Of a stretch of DNA of 15,269 nucleotides, positions 1 to 6,737 are shown piece after piece (the stretch's first letter is position 1; every line of letters starts with the position of its first letter). The stretch covers positions 1 to 15,269 of the forward strand of contig JACCUF010000193.1 in assembly GCA_013811975.1 (NCBI GenBank), written 5' to 3'. The translations under genes were made by a program, and so were the position numbers. The stretch is from Geodermatophilaceae bacterium. GTDB lineage: Bacteria; Actinomycetota; Actinomycetes; Mycobacteriales; Geodermatophilaceae. The notes beneath the pieces were generated by a model. The model saw nothing but the letters and a program-made list of their open reading frames with translations. It did no database searches and was not told the origin of the DNA.

Positions 1-126
1 GACGCGGGGATTCGTTCGACCATCCACCCGCGCGACTCCAGTCATGTCGATGTCCTGGTCTTCGCCGACGACGTCCCTCGTGCCCGCCCGTTGGCCCTCG
101 GGTTCGGCCAGATCAGCGACGCATGA
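1..126 (+). CDS. C-terminal fragment of an unidentified protein (5' end outside window)
   Basis: Reading frame 1 is open from the window edge to a TGA at 124-126 and gives 41 residues ending in LALGFGQISDA. About 80% of its codons end in G or C, as expected for a coding frame in this genome, and the frame stops just before the PAC2-family gene. The visible stretch has a hydrophobic strand (VDVLVFADD) but no motif I recognise, so I assign no function. Its stop codon overlaps an ATG (ATGA, 123-126) that opens a 16-codon frame leading to the next gene. The alternative is non-coding sequence upstream of the PAC2 gene. Confidence 0.5.
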   Translation, partial: DAGIRSTIHPRDSSHVDVLVFADDVPRARPLALGFGQISDA

Positions 127-169
127 AAGCGATGCCGTCCATGACCGGCACCGACCCGAGCATCCGCTC

Positions 170-1090
170 GTGAGTATCGCGCCGGGCGACCTCTATCGTC
201 TCGAGCCGGGTGCCGACAAGCTGAGCGCCGCGACGCTGGTGCAGGCAATCCCAGGCTTCATCGACGCCGGCTCCGCGGTGAGCCTCGCGGTGAGTCAACT
301 CTTGGACAGCCTCGAGCACGAGGTGGTGGTCCGCTTCGATCACGATGTACTCATCGACTACCGCGGTCGTCGGCCGCGACTGACCTTCAACGAAGACCAC
401 TACGAGGACTACGTCGCTCCCGAACTCGTCCTGTACCGGGTGACCGATTCCGACGGGATCAGCTTCCTGCTCTTGGCCGGCCCCGAGCCGGACTTTCTTT
501 GGGACCGCTTCGCCGAGGCGCTGCTTGAGCTCGTGAGCCGCTTCGAGGTCCAGCGCAGCGTAGGTCTGTTGGGGATCCCGATGGCAATGCCACACACCCG
601 CCCGGTGACCGTGACCTCACACGCCACTCGCTCGGGCCTGGTCAGCGGTGCCAACCTGTGGCGCGGCAAGGTCGCCGTACCCGCGAGCCTCGGGGCATTA
701 CTGGAAATCCGATTGGGAGAGGCCGGTCACGACGGCTTCGGCTTCGCCGCGCACGTGCCGTACTACCTGGCCGAATCGGAGTACCCGGCAGCATCGGCCG
801 CTTTGCTGGAGGCGACGGCCGCCTCAACCGGCTTGTCACTGCCGTTGGGCGACCTCATTGAGGCCGGAACGCGGGTGATCGCTGCAGCCGACGAGCAGTT
901 GGCCGGTAACGACGAGATCGCCCGCGTCGTGTCGACCCTGGAACGTCAGTTCGACGCGCTGACCACCGAGGGCGGGGACACCGGCATTGCCGAGTTGTCC
1001 ACTCTGTCCGCGGAGGACATCGGCGCGCAGGTGGAACGCTTCCTGGCCCAACACGACGAAGACAGCCCACCCCCCGAACCCCAAGCCTGA
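170..1090 (+). CDS. PAC2 family protein (proteasome assembly chaperone-like)
   Basis: The 306-residue product matches the PAC2 family (COG2047-like, often labelled ATP-grasp superfamily) that is widespread in actinobacteria. Recognisable blocks are the early GFIDAG motif, a 'FDxDxLxDYRxRRP' block (FDHDVLIDYRGRRP), the LLLAGPEPD block with a following tryptophan, and a central 'GIPMAMPHTRP' segment. Archaeal and eukaryotic PAC2 proteins help assemble proteasomes. The role of actinobacterial members is not firmly established, so function here is open. I chose GTG at 170 because family similarity begins just after it. An in-frame ATG at 44 would add 42 Arg/Ser-rich residues that overlap the coding-like frame at 1-126 and look non-native. 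No strong Shine-Dalgarno site precedes the GTG. The C-terminus is acidic and Pro-rich. The gene runs tail-to-tail with murA, 28 bp apart. Confidence 0.8.
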   Translation: MSIAPGDLYRLEPGADKLSAATLVQAIPGFIDAGSAVSLAVSQLLDSLEHEVVVRFDHDVLIDYRGRRPRLTFNEDHYEDYVAPELVLYRVTDSDGISFLLLAGPEPDFLWDRFAEALLELVSRFEVQRSVGLLGIPMAMPHTRPVTVTSHATRSGLVSGANLWRGKVAVPASLGALLEIRLGEAGHDGFGFAAHVPYYLAESEYPAASAALLEATAASTGLSLPLGDLIEAGTRVIAAADEQLAGNDEIARVVSTLERQFDALTTEGGDTGIAELSTLSAEDIGAQVERFLAQHDEDSPPPEPQA

Positions 1091-1118
1091 TGGGCATAAC
1101 GTGCGGAAGTTCGCTCGG

Positions 1119-2417
1119 TTAGGCCTCGGTGGTGGGCTCCAGGGTTACGTCGGCGCCGAGTGCGCGGAGCTGACTGGCGAAGTCGGGATAGCCGCGGATG
1201 ATGTGCTGACCGCCGCTGACCTCGGTCCGGCCGTCGGCGACCAAACCGGCGAGGACCAAGCCGGCACCGGCCCGGATGTCGTGGGCCTCGACCGGAGCGC
1301 TGGACAACCGCTCATGGCCGCGGACCACGACGTGGTGCCCGTCGACCCGTACATCGGCGCCGAGCCGGATGAGCTCGTTGACGAACATGAACCTGGCCTC
1401 GAAAACGTTCTCAGTGATCATCGAAGCGCCCTCGCTGACCGCAGCCAGCCCGACGGCCATCGGCTGTAGATCGGTGGGGAACCCGGGGTAGGGCAATGTG
1501 ACGATGTCAACAGCCGTCGGCCGCCGGTCCATCACGACTCGGAAGCCCACTTCCGTGCTTGTCACCTCGGCCCCGGCATCGACGAGTTTGCCCAGCGGTA
1601 CGTCGAGGTGGTGCGTGCGGCCGTTCCGGATGTGTACGTCTCCCCGGGTCATCACCGCGCCATAGGCCAAGGTGCCCGCGACGACCCGGTCCGGAACCGT
1701 GGTGTGCTCCACCGGCTGCAGGCCATCGACCCCGACGATCTCCAGGGTGGATGTGCCCGCTCCGTCGATCTTGGCGCCCATCGCCACCAGCATCGAGACG
1801 AGGTCGACGATCTCGGGTTCGCGTGCGGCGTTGTCGATCACTGTGGTGCCCTTGGCCAGGACGCCTGCCATCAGCAAGTTCTCGGTGGCCCCGACGCTCG
1901 GAAAATCGAGCCAGACCGTGGCACCCACGAGGGCATCGGCGCTGGCAATCAGGAAGCCGTGTTCGTTGCGGATGTCGGCCCCGAGTCGGCTCAGCCCCGC
2001 TACGTGCAGGTCCAGTCCTCGCGAGCCAATGTTGTCCCCACCGGGCAGTGGCACGGTCGCCCGGCCGCAGCGCGCCAGCAACGGCCCAAGGACGCAGATC
2101 GCCGCGCGCATCCGGCGGACGAGGTCGTAATCGGTCTCGGTGCCCAAGCGTTGCGGGACGCGGATTCGAGCGGATCCCATACCTGGCTCGAGGGCCGCGC
2201 CTGCCTCGAGCTGATAGTCCAATTCGACCTCACAGCCCAGCCGGCGCAGCACTTCGCTCATGATCGCGACGTCGGCGATCTCCGGCACGGCGTGGATGGT
2301 GCTGGTGCCCTCGGCCAGCAACGCCGCGGCCATCAGCTTCAGCGCGCTGTTCTTGGCCCCGGTGATGGTGGCGGTCCCGGCCAGCCGAGCACCACCGTTG
2401 ACGGCGAAGGTAGCCAC
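1119..2417 (-). CDS. murA: UDP-N-acetylglucosamine 1-carboxyvinyltransferase (MurA), Asp-type active site
   Basis: MurA transfers enolpyruvate from PEP to UDP-GlcNAc, the first committed step of peptidoglycan precursor synthesis in the cytoplasm. The 432-residue length fits the family (E. coli about 419). Visible landmarks are the substrate-binding KNSALK at 22-27 and the active-site loop LPGGDNIGSRGLDLH at about 124-138. The residue equivalent to E. coli Cys115 is Asp128, and Arg133 corresponds to Arg120. The later blocks PYPGFPTDLQP and ITENVFEARF are standard MurA. GTG at 2417 is chosen because AAGGAGAG lies 3 nt upstream and the family N-terminus (FxVxGGxxLxGxxxxxGAKNS) starts immediately. 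The Asp variant is known from M. tuberculosis and Chlamydia and makes the enzyme insensitive to fosfomycin. That phenotype is inferred here. The gene is divergent from the adenosyltransferase gene. Confidence 0.97.
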   Translation of the reverse strand: MATFAVNGGARLAGTATITGAKNSALKLMAAALLAEGTSTIHAVPEIADVAIMSEVLRRLGCEVELDYQLEAGAALEPGMGSARIRVPQRLGTETDYDLVRRMRAAICVLGPLLARCGRATVPLPGGDNIGSRGLDLHVAGLSRLGADIRNEHGFLIASADALVGATVWLDFPSVGATENLLMAGVLAKGTTVIDNAAREPEIVDLVSMLVAMGAKIDGAGTSTLEIVGVDGLQPVEHTTVPDRVVAGTLAYGAVMTRGDVHIRNGRTHHLDVPLGKLVDAGAEVTSTEVGFRVVMDRRPTAVDIVTLPYPGFPTDLQPMAVGLAAVSEGASMITENVFEARFMFVNELIRLGADVRVDGHHVVVRGHERLSSAPVEAHDIRAGAGLVLAGLVADGRTEVSGGQHIIRGYPDFASQLRALGADVTLEPTTEA

Positions 2418-2420
2418 AAA

Positions 2421-2428
2421 CTCTCCTT
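2421..2428 (-). promoter_or_regulatory. Ribosome binding site of murA
   Basis: Minus-strand AAGGAGAG lies 3 nt before the GTG at 2415-2417 (GGAG core about 6 nt away). This strong Shine-Dalgarno match fixes the GTG start of murA. Confidence 0.8.
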
Positions 2429-2468
2429 GCAGTCAGCGGCCAGCCGGGGGGCGACCGCGCAAGCTGTC

Positions 2469-2480
2469 CACGCTAGCGTG
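2469..2480. promoter_or_regulatory. Palindromic divergent promoter/operator candidate between murA and the adenosyltransferase gene
   Basis: CACGCTAGCGTG is a perfect 12-bp palindrome in the 69-bp divergent gap. It places TAGCGT, a fit to the actinobacterial -10 consensus TANNNT, on both strands (plus 2474-2479, minus 2470-2475). On the plus strand the hexamer ends 7 nt before the ATG at 2487. Together with the lack of a Shine-Dalgarno site, this suggests a leaderless transcript. No convincing -35 boxes are visible. The palindrome could also bind a regulator. The promoter role is inferred. Confidence 0.4.
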
Positions 2481-2486
2481 CGGGTC

Positions 2487-3062
2487 ATGAGTGTCCGGCT
2501 GACCCGCATCTACACCAGGACCGGGGACAAGGGATCGACGAAGCTCGGCGACATGTCAGACGTCCAGAAGACCGATGTTCGGCTAGCTGCCTATGCCGAT
2601 GTCGACGAAGCCAATTCGGTCATCGGGACGGCGCTGGCGTTGGGCCACTTGCCCGCCGACGTGCGGGCAGTCCTGCTGGCCATCCAGAACGACCTTTTCG
2701 ACGTGGGCGCGGACCTGTGCACACCGGTGATCCCGAATCCAACGTATCCACCGATCCGGGTCACCGAGGACTACGTGACCCGGCTGGAGGGACACTGCGA
2801 CGACTTCAACGCCCGGCTCACCAAACTTGACAGCTTCATCCTGCCCGGAGGTAGCGCGGGCGCTGCCTTGCTGCACCACGCCCGTACGGTCAGTCGACGG
2901 GCCGAACGCAGCACCTGGGCCCTGATCGAGCAAGAGAGCGAACGGACGAACCAGGCTTGCGCGCGCTATCTCAACCGGCTCTCGGACCTGCTGTTCATCC
3001 TGGCCCGGATCGCAAACCCGGATGGCGACGTGCTGTGGAAGCCGCGGGCCAACGCTGAATGA
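2487..3062 (+). CDS. pduO: PduO-type cob(I)alamin adenosyltransferase
   Basis: The enzyme transfers the adenosyl group of ATP to cob(I)alamin to make adenosylcobalamin, the cofactor of radical isomerases such as methylmalonyl-CoA mutase. The 191-residue product shows the family's ATP-binding N-terminus RIYTRTGDKGST (8-18), the YADVDEANS segment (36-44), the RTVSRRAER helix (133-141) and YLNRLSDLLF (161-170), which carry the Arg and Asp residues conserved in PduO enzymes. The open frame extends antisense through murA back to 1608, but family similarity begins only at ATG 2487. That ATG has no clear Shine-Dalgarno site and sits 7 nt after a TAGCGT element, so the mRNA may be leaderless. Mycobacteria keep the equivalent gene (Rv1314c) beside murA. 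The gene runs tail-to-tail with the DUF2550 gene, 24 bp apart. Confidence 0.93.
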   Translation: MSVRLTRIYTRTGDKGSTKLGDMSDVQKTDVRLAAYADVDEANSVIGTALALGHLPADVRAVLLAIQNDLFDVGADLCTPVIPNPTYPPIRVTEDYVTRLEGHCDDFNARLTKLDSFILPGGSAGAALLHHARTVSRRAERSTWALIEQESERTNQACARYLNRLSDLLFILARIANPDGDVLWKPRANAE

Positions 3063-3086
3063 CCGGTGAGGGCGCTCAGCCAGCTT

Positions 3087-3512
3087 TCATGTCGTGGATC
3101 GGTAGCCGGGCGGTTGTGCCTCGAGCCAGGACAGTAGGCCGTTGACAGCACCAGAGCTCATCGCCACCTGCTCGATCCGGTGCGGGGTCTGACAGGCCAA
3201 GATGATCGTCCCTCGCGGAAGCACGATCGCATCACGTTCTCCGGGCTGACGTCGTTCCACGATCTCGATCTGTCCGCGGACCAGCACCCGCGCCGGACGC
3301 GGGGACAGCGAAAAGACGCGGTACCAGGCCAACTCCTCCCCGGCAAACCAGCCGACTCCCAGTGCCCACCTACGCGAGGACAGTTTTATCCAGATCTCAA
3401 CGGCGCCGATTCCGCGCAGTAACAGCGACCTGCGCACGACGAACCCCACGACGAGCATCAGGAGCAGCAGGAGCAGCAAAGACCCGGTGATGATCATGCC
3501 GGTCGTCGTCAT
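3087..3512 (-). CDS. DUF2550 family membrane protein
   Basis: The 141-residue product has one strongly hydrophobic N-terminal segment (roughly residues 5-27, with seven consecutive leucines) followed by a basic stretch VVRRS and a cytoplasmic domain rich in beta-type sequence (VLVRGQIEIVERRQPGERDA). Both sequence and location, immediately downstream of atpC, match the actinobacterial DUF2550 family (M. tuberculosis Rv1312). No biochemical function is established. Its steady linkage to atpC hints at a membrane bioenergetic or envelope role, which is inference. I chose ATG at 3512. A TTG at 3518 would add two residues, and an ATG at 3497 would remove five. The start lies 87 bp from the atpC stop, with no U-tract terminator between them, so it may be co-transcribed with the atp genes. 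Confidence 0.85.
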   Translation of the reverse strand: MTTTGMIITGSLLLLLLLMLVVGFVVRRSLLLRGIGAVEIWIKLSSRRWALGVGWFAGEELAWYRVFSLSPRPARVLVRGQIEIVERRQPGERDAIVLPRGTIILACQTPHRIEQVAMSSGAVNGLLSWLEAQPPGYRSTT

Positions 3513-3599
3513 GACCAACTCGGACCCCAGCCAAGCGGTCCCGGGCTTCGCCTGGCCGCTCGCCTCTGACCCCAGCCCCCGCCTGGCATGGCTAGCTGC

Positions 3600-3989
3600 C
3601 TAGACCGTTTCCCCAGCGGCGAGCAGGCGCGACTCCGCACGCCGGGCAGCGGCCTGGGCATCCCCGTCGTCCTCGTCGGCCCCGCGCGCCTTGTCCAGGG
3701 CTTGACGGGCCCGGCCGACATCGATTTCGGAGGCGAACTCCGCGACGTCGGCCAGGATGGACACGCCGCGGTCGGTCACCGACAGGAAGCCTCCGTGCGC
3801 GACGACGACCAGTTCCTCACCGGATTCCTGCTGGATCCGTACGGTCCCGCCATCGGCGAGCTGTCCGAGCAACGGGATGTGGCCGGGCAGGATGCCCAGC
3901 TCGCCTTCAGTGGTGCGGGCGATGACCATGCTGGCCTCGCCCGACCAGATCTGGCGCTCGACGGCTACCAGTTCGACGTTCAGCGGCAC
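3600..3989 (-). CDS. atpC: F1 ATP synthase subunit epsilon
   Basis: Epsilon binds the foot of gamma in the central rotor stalk and restrains ATP hydrolysis in many bacteria. The 129-residue product has the N-terminal beta-sandwich (about 1-85), including the conserved 'GELGILPGHIPLL' block (29-41) and VAHGGFLSV (63-71). A C-terminal helical region follows (about 88-127), rich in Ala, Arg and Asp with the acidic link ADEDDGDA. The length is usual for actinobacteria. The GTG start at 3989 is supported by CGAGGAG a few bases upstream (minus strand, about 3994-4000). It follows atpD after 69 bp, the loosest junction among the F1 genes downstream of atpA. Confidence 0.95.
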   Translation of the reverse strand: MPLNVELVAVERQIWSGEASMVIARTTEGELGILPGHIPLLGQLADGGTVRIQQESGEELVVVAHGGFLSVTDRGVSILADVAEFASEIDVGRARQALDKARGADEDDGDAQAAARRAESRLLAAGETV

Positions 3990-4058
3990 AGTTCTCCTCG
4001 GGAGTTGAGCGGCCGGGCGAAGCCCAAACCTCCATCACATGGATCAACATCGTGCAGG

Positions 4059-5759
4059 CTAGGACTTGTCGGACGACTTCTCGGCCGGCTCGGCCTCGTT
4101 GCTCGCCGCACCTGCCTCGGAAGCGTCGGCAGCCGGCTCCTCCGACGAGTCCGCGGCCGGCTCTTCGGCGGCCGAATCCTCGGTGGCGTCGTCGGTCGAG
4201 TCCTCGCTCGAATCCTCGGTGGAGTCCTCGGCCGAGGTGTCGCTCGCCTTTTCCGAAGACCTACGAGAGGGCTTCTCCCCGCCCAGTTCCTTGCCCTTGG
4301 CCTCGACGTCGTCCAAGCCACCGCAGAGGTAGAACGCCTGTTCGGGCAGGTGGTCGTACTCACCCTTGGCGACCTTGTCGAAGGCCTCGACCGTGTCGCC
4401 GACGGACAGGAACGACCCCGGCTGGCCGGTGAACTGCTCTGCGGCGTACATGTTCTGGGACAAGAAACGCTCGATCCGCCGGGCCCGACCGACCAAGACC
4501 TTGTCCTCCTCGGACAGTTCGTCGATACCGAGGATCGCGATGATGTCCTGCAGCTCCTGGTAGCGCTGCAGGATCCGCTTGACCTCCTGGGCGACCCGGT
4601 AGTGCTCGTCGCCGATGTACTGCGCTGCGAGGATGCGCGACGTCGAGGTCAGCGGGTCCACCGCCGGGAAGATGCCCTTGGAGAACACCGATCGGGACAG
4701 CTCCGTCGTCGCGTCGAGGTGGGCGAAGGTCGTGGCCGGGGCCGGGTCGGTGTAGTCGTCGGCGGGAACGTAGACGGCCTGCATGGACGTGATCGAGCGA
4801 CCCTTGGTCGAGGTGATCCGTTCCTGCAGCTCGCCCATCTCATCGGCCAGCGTGGGCTGGTACCCCACCGCCGAGGGCATCCGGCCGAGCAGGGTGGATA
4901 CCTCCGAACCGGCCTGGGTGAACCGGAAGATGTTGTCGATGAACAGCAACACGTCTTGGTTCTGCTCGTCGCGGAAGTACTCGGCCATAGTGAGTGCAGA
5001 CAGGGCGACCCTCATGCGAGTGCCCGGCGGCTCGTCCATCTGGCCGAATACCAGGGCGGTGTCCTGGATGACGCCGGCCTCGGTCATCTCGGTGATCAGG
5101 TCGTTGCCCTCACGGGTGCGCTCCCCGACCCCGGCGAAGACCGAGGTGCCACCGAAGTTCTTGGCGACCCGACGGATCATCTCCTGGATCAGCACGGTCT
5201 TGCCGACGCCGGCCCCGCCGAACAGGCCGATCTTCCCGCCGGTCACGTACGGCGTGAGCAGGTCGATGACCTTGATGCCGGTCTCCAGCATCTCGGTCTT
5301 GCCCTCGAGCTGGTCGAAGGGTGGCGGCCGCCGGTGAATCGACCAGCGCTCTCCTTCGAACTTCAGGTCCGGGTCGTCCAGGCACTGGCCAAGGGTGTTG
5401 AAGACGTGCCCCTTGACCTGGTCGCCGACCGGCACCGAGATCGAAGATCCGGTATCGGTGACCTCCGTACCGCGGACCAGACCGTCGGTGGGCTGCATCG
5501 AGATCGTCCGTACCAGGTTGTCGCCCAAGTGCTGGGCCACCTCGAGGGTCAGCCGCTTGCGGACCGACTCGAGTTCGATCTCAGCGTGCAGCGCCTGGAA
5601 CAGCGGAGGAACCGACTCGCGCGGGAACTCCACGTCGACGACCGGCCCGATGATCCGTACGACGCGGCCAGCCATACCGGATGAGCCAGTCTCCGTTTCC
5701 GACTCGGACTCCGTCGCTGTTCTTGCCGCGGTCTTGGTGGGGGTAGCGCTCTTGGCCAT
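4059..5759 (-). CDS. atpD: F1 ATP synthase catalytic subunit beta, with long acidic C-terminal tail
   Basis: This subunit catalyses ATP synthesis at the alpha3beta3 interfaces. Residues visible: P-loop GGAGVGKT (181-188), catalytic Glu213 in GVGERTREGND, Walker B LLFIDNIFRF with Asp275, and DELSEED at 413-419 in the C-terminal domain. The conserved fold runs from MAGRVVRIIGPVVDVEFP (from residue 29) to about residue 494. The product is 566 residues against a usual 470-485. It has a 28-residue Ser/Thr/Glu-rich N-terminal extension, a type common in actinobacteria, and an unusual tail of about 72 residues (495-566) made almost wholly of Ser, Glu, Asp, Ala, Thr and Pro. ATG 5759 shares one base with the atpG stop (TAATG) and has AGGAAG upstream. 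ATG 5675 (residue 29) is an alternative without a good ribosome site. Confidence 0.97.
   Translation of the reverse strand: MAKSATPTKTAARTATESESETETGSSGMAGRVVRIIGPVVDVEFPRESVPPLFQALHAEIELESVRKRLTLEVAQHLGDNLVRTISMQPTDGLVRGTEVTDTGSSISVPVGDQVKGHVFNTLGQCLDDPDLKFEGERWSIHRRPPPFDQLEGKTEMLETGIKVIDLLTPYVTGGKIGLFGGAGVGKTVLIQEMIRRVAKNFGGTSVFAGVGERTREGNDLITEMTEAGVIQDTALVFGQMDEPPGTRMRVALSALTMAEYFRDEQNQDVLLFIDNIFRFTQAGSEVSTLLGRMPSAVGYQPTLADEMGELQERITSTKGRSITSMQAVYVPADDYTDPAPATTFAHLDATTELSRSVFSKGIFPAVDPLTSTSRILAAQYIGDEHYRVAQEVKRILQRYQELQDIIAILGIDELSEEDKVLVGRARRIERFLSQNMYAAEQFTGQPGSFLSVGDTVEAFDKVAKGEYDHLPEQAFYLCGGLDDVEAKGKELGGEKPSRRSSEKASDTSAEDSTEDSSEDSTDDATEDSAAEEPAADSSEEPAADASEAGAASNEAEPAEKSSDKS
4062..4277 (-). 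repeat. Low-complexity acidic repeat tail of AtpD
   Basis: Codons 495-566 of atpD lie beyond the conserved fold. Residues 509-528 are five consecutive four-residue units of the form [S/A]-[A/T/S]-[E/D]-D (SAED, STED, SSED, STDD, ATED), visible in the DNA as a degenerate 12-nt period at 4176-4235. Residues 532-547 are two eight-residue units, EEPAADSS and EEPAADAS. The tail has few basic residues and should be disordered. Its function is unknown. Confidence 0.85.
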
Positions 5760-6706
5760 TAGTCGTCGCTTCCTACGGATACGAGAGCATCGGCGCCGCC
5801 GACGATCTCACTGATCTCTTGGGTTATCTGAGCCTGTCGAGCCTGGTTGACGTCCCGGGTGAGCCCGCGGATCAGCTCATCGGCGTTGTCGGTGGCCGCC
5901 TTCATCGCCCGGCGCCGAGCAGCGGACTCCGATGCTGCTGATTCCAGCAGGGCGGCGTAGATGCGGCTGGTCACGTAAGTCGGTAGCAGCGCGTCGAGCA
6001 ACGTCTCGGGATCGGGCTCGAACTCATAGGATGGCTGCTGCTCGGACACCTTGCTCGAGTCGTCATCAGCGAAATCGACCTCCTCCACAACCAGTGGCGC
6101 GATTCGGTTGGCGGTCGGCTCCTGGGCAAGCATCGAAACAAACCGGGTGTGTACGAGATGGATCTCATCGACTCCCAGGATGCCGTCTTCCCCCGCGTCA
6201 TCACCCTCATCGTCGACCCCGGCCGAGAACGCCTTGATCAGCGTGGCGGCGACGTCGCGCGCATCTCCGGCCGTGGGCTGCTCGGAGAACCCGCTCCAGG
6301 TATGGGCCACGGCCCGGTTACGGAAACTGTAGTAACCGATCCCTTTGCGGCCGATCACGTAGAGCAGCGGCTCCTTGTCTTCGCTGCGCAGCAGGGATTG
6401 CAGCTCCTCGGCGGCGCGGACCGCATTCGCGGTGTAGCCGCCGGCCAGGCCGCGGTCGCTGGTCACAATCAGCACCGCTGCTCGCTTCGGGTTTTCCCGC
6501 TCCACCAGCAAGGGATGATCCAGCGACGCCGAGGCGGCCAGCGAGGACAGGGCGCGGGTGATCTCCCGGGCATAGGGCTGTGCGGCCTGTACCCGCTGCT
6601 GGGCCTTTGCGATGCGGGTGGTGGCAATCAGCTCCATGGCGCGGGTGATCTTCTTGGTGGAGGTGACCGAGGAGATCCTCCGACGGATCTCGCGAATCTG
6701 GGCCAT
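5759..6706 (-). CDS. atpG: F1 ATP synthase subunit gamma
   Basis: Gamma is the rotating central shaft that couples the c-ring to beta-site catalysis. The 315-residue product has the canonical N-terminal helix MAQIREIRRRISSV...KKITRAMELIATTRIAKAQ, the VTSDRGLAGGYTANA block (81-95), and the C-terminal helix with AMKAATDNADELI (267-279), followed by QARQAQITQEISEIVGGADAL. Residues 163-178 (GVDDEGDDAGEDGILG) are an acidic insert at the position of the mycobacterial gamma loop, which restrains ATP hydrolysis. A second acidic, Ser-rich stretch lies at 211-233. The open frame extends 65 codons upstream into atpA, but ATG 6706 is the family start. No clear Shine-Dalgarno site is visible in the 31-bp gap after atpA. 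The stop overlaps the atpD start by one base. Confidence 0.97.
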   Translation of the reverse strand: MAQIREIRRRISSVTSTKKITRAMELIATTRIAKAQQRVQAAQPYAREITRALSSLAASASLDHPLLVERENPKRAAVLIVTSDRGLAGGYTANAVRAAEELQSLLRSEDKEPLLYVIGRKGIGYYSFRNRAVAHTWSGFSEQPTAGDARDVAATLIKAFSAGVDDEGDDAGEDGILGVDEIHLVHTRFVSMLAQEPTANRIAPLVVEEVDFADDDSSKVSEQQPSYEFEPDPETLLDALLPTYVTSRIYAALLESAASESAARRRAMKAATDNADELIRGLTRDVNQARQAQITQEISEIVGGADALVSVGSDD

Positions 6707-6737
6707 TATCTGGGCGCCGCACGCTGATCGACCGGCA

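Noticed and set aside
1091..1118. Terminator between the PAC2 gene and murA
   Set aside because: No inverted repeat or U-run is visible in the 28 bp.
1608..2486. Upstream extension of the adenosyltransferase frame across murA
   Set aside because: The extension is antisense to murA and unlike PduO proteins. Family similarity begins at ATG 2487.
3063..3086. Possible bidirectional terminator between the adenosyltransferase and DUF2550 genes
   Set aside because: Only a 4-bp TGAG/CTCA stem is present with no U-tract, too weak to call.
3513..3599. Hairpin-like GCGGTC...GGCCGC in the atpC-DUF2550 gap (3527-3551)
   Set aside because: The stem is about 6 bp with a wobble and mismatched interior and has no U-run. 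It is not convincing as a terminator.
3588..5684. A 698-codon open frame on the plus strand opposite atpC and atpD
   Set aside because: It is antisense to two certain genes, has no family features and reads as Val/Leu/Gly/Arg/Asp-rich shadow translation. High-GC codon use keeps the opposite strand open.
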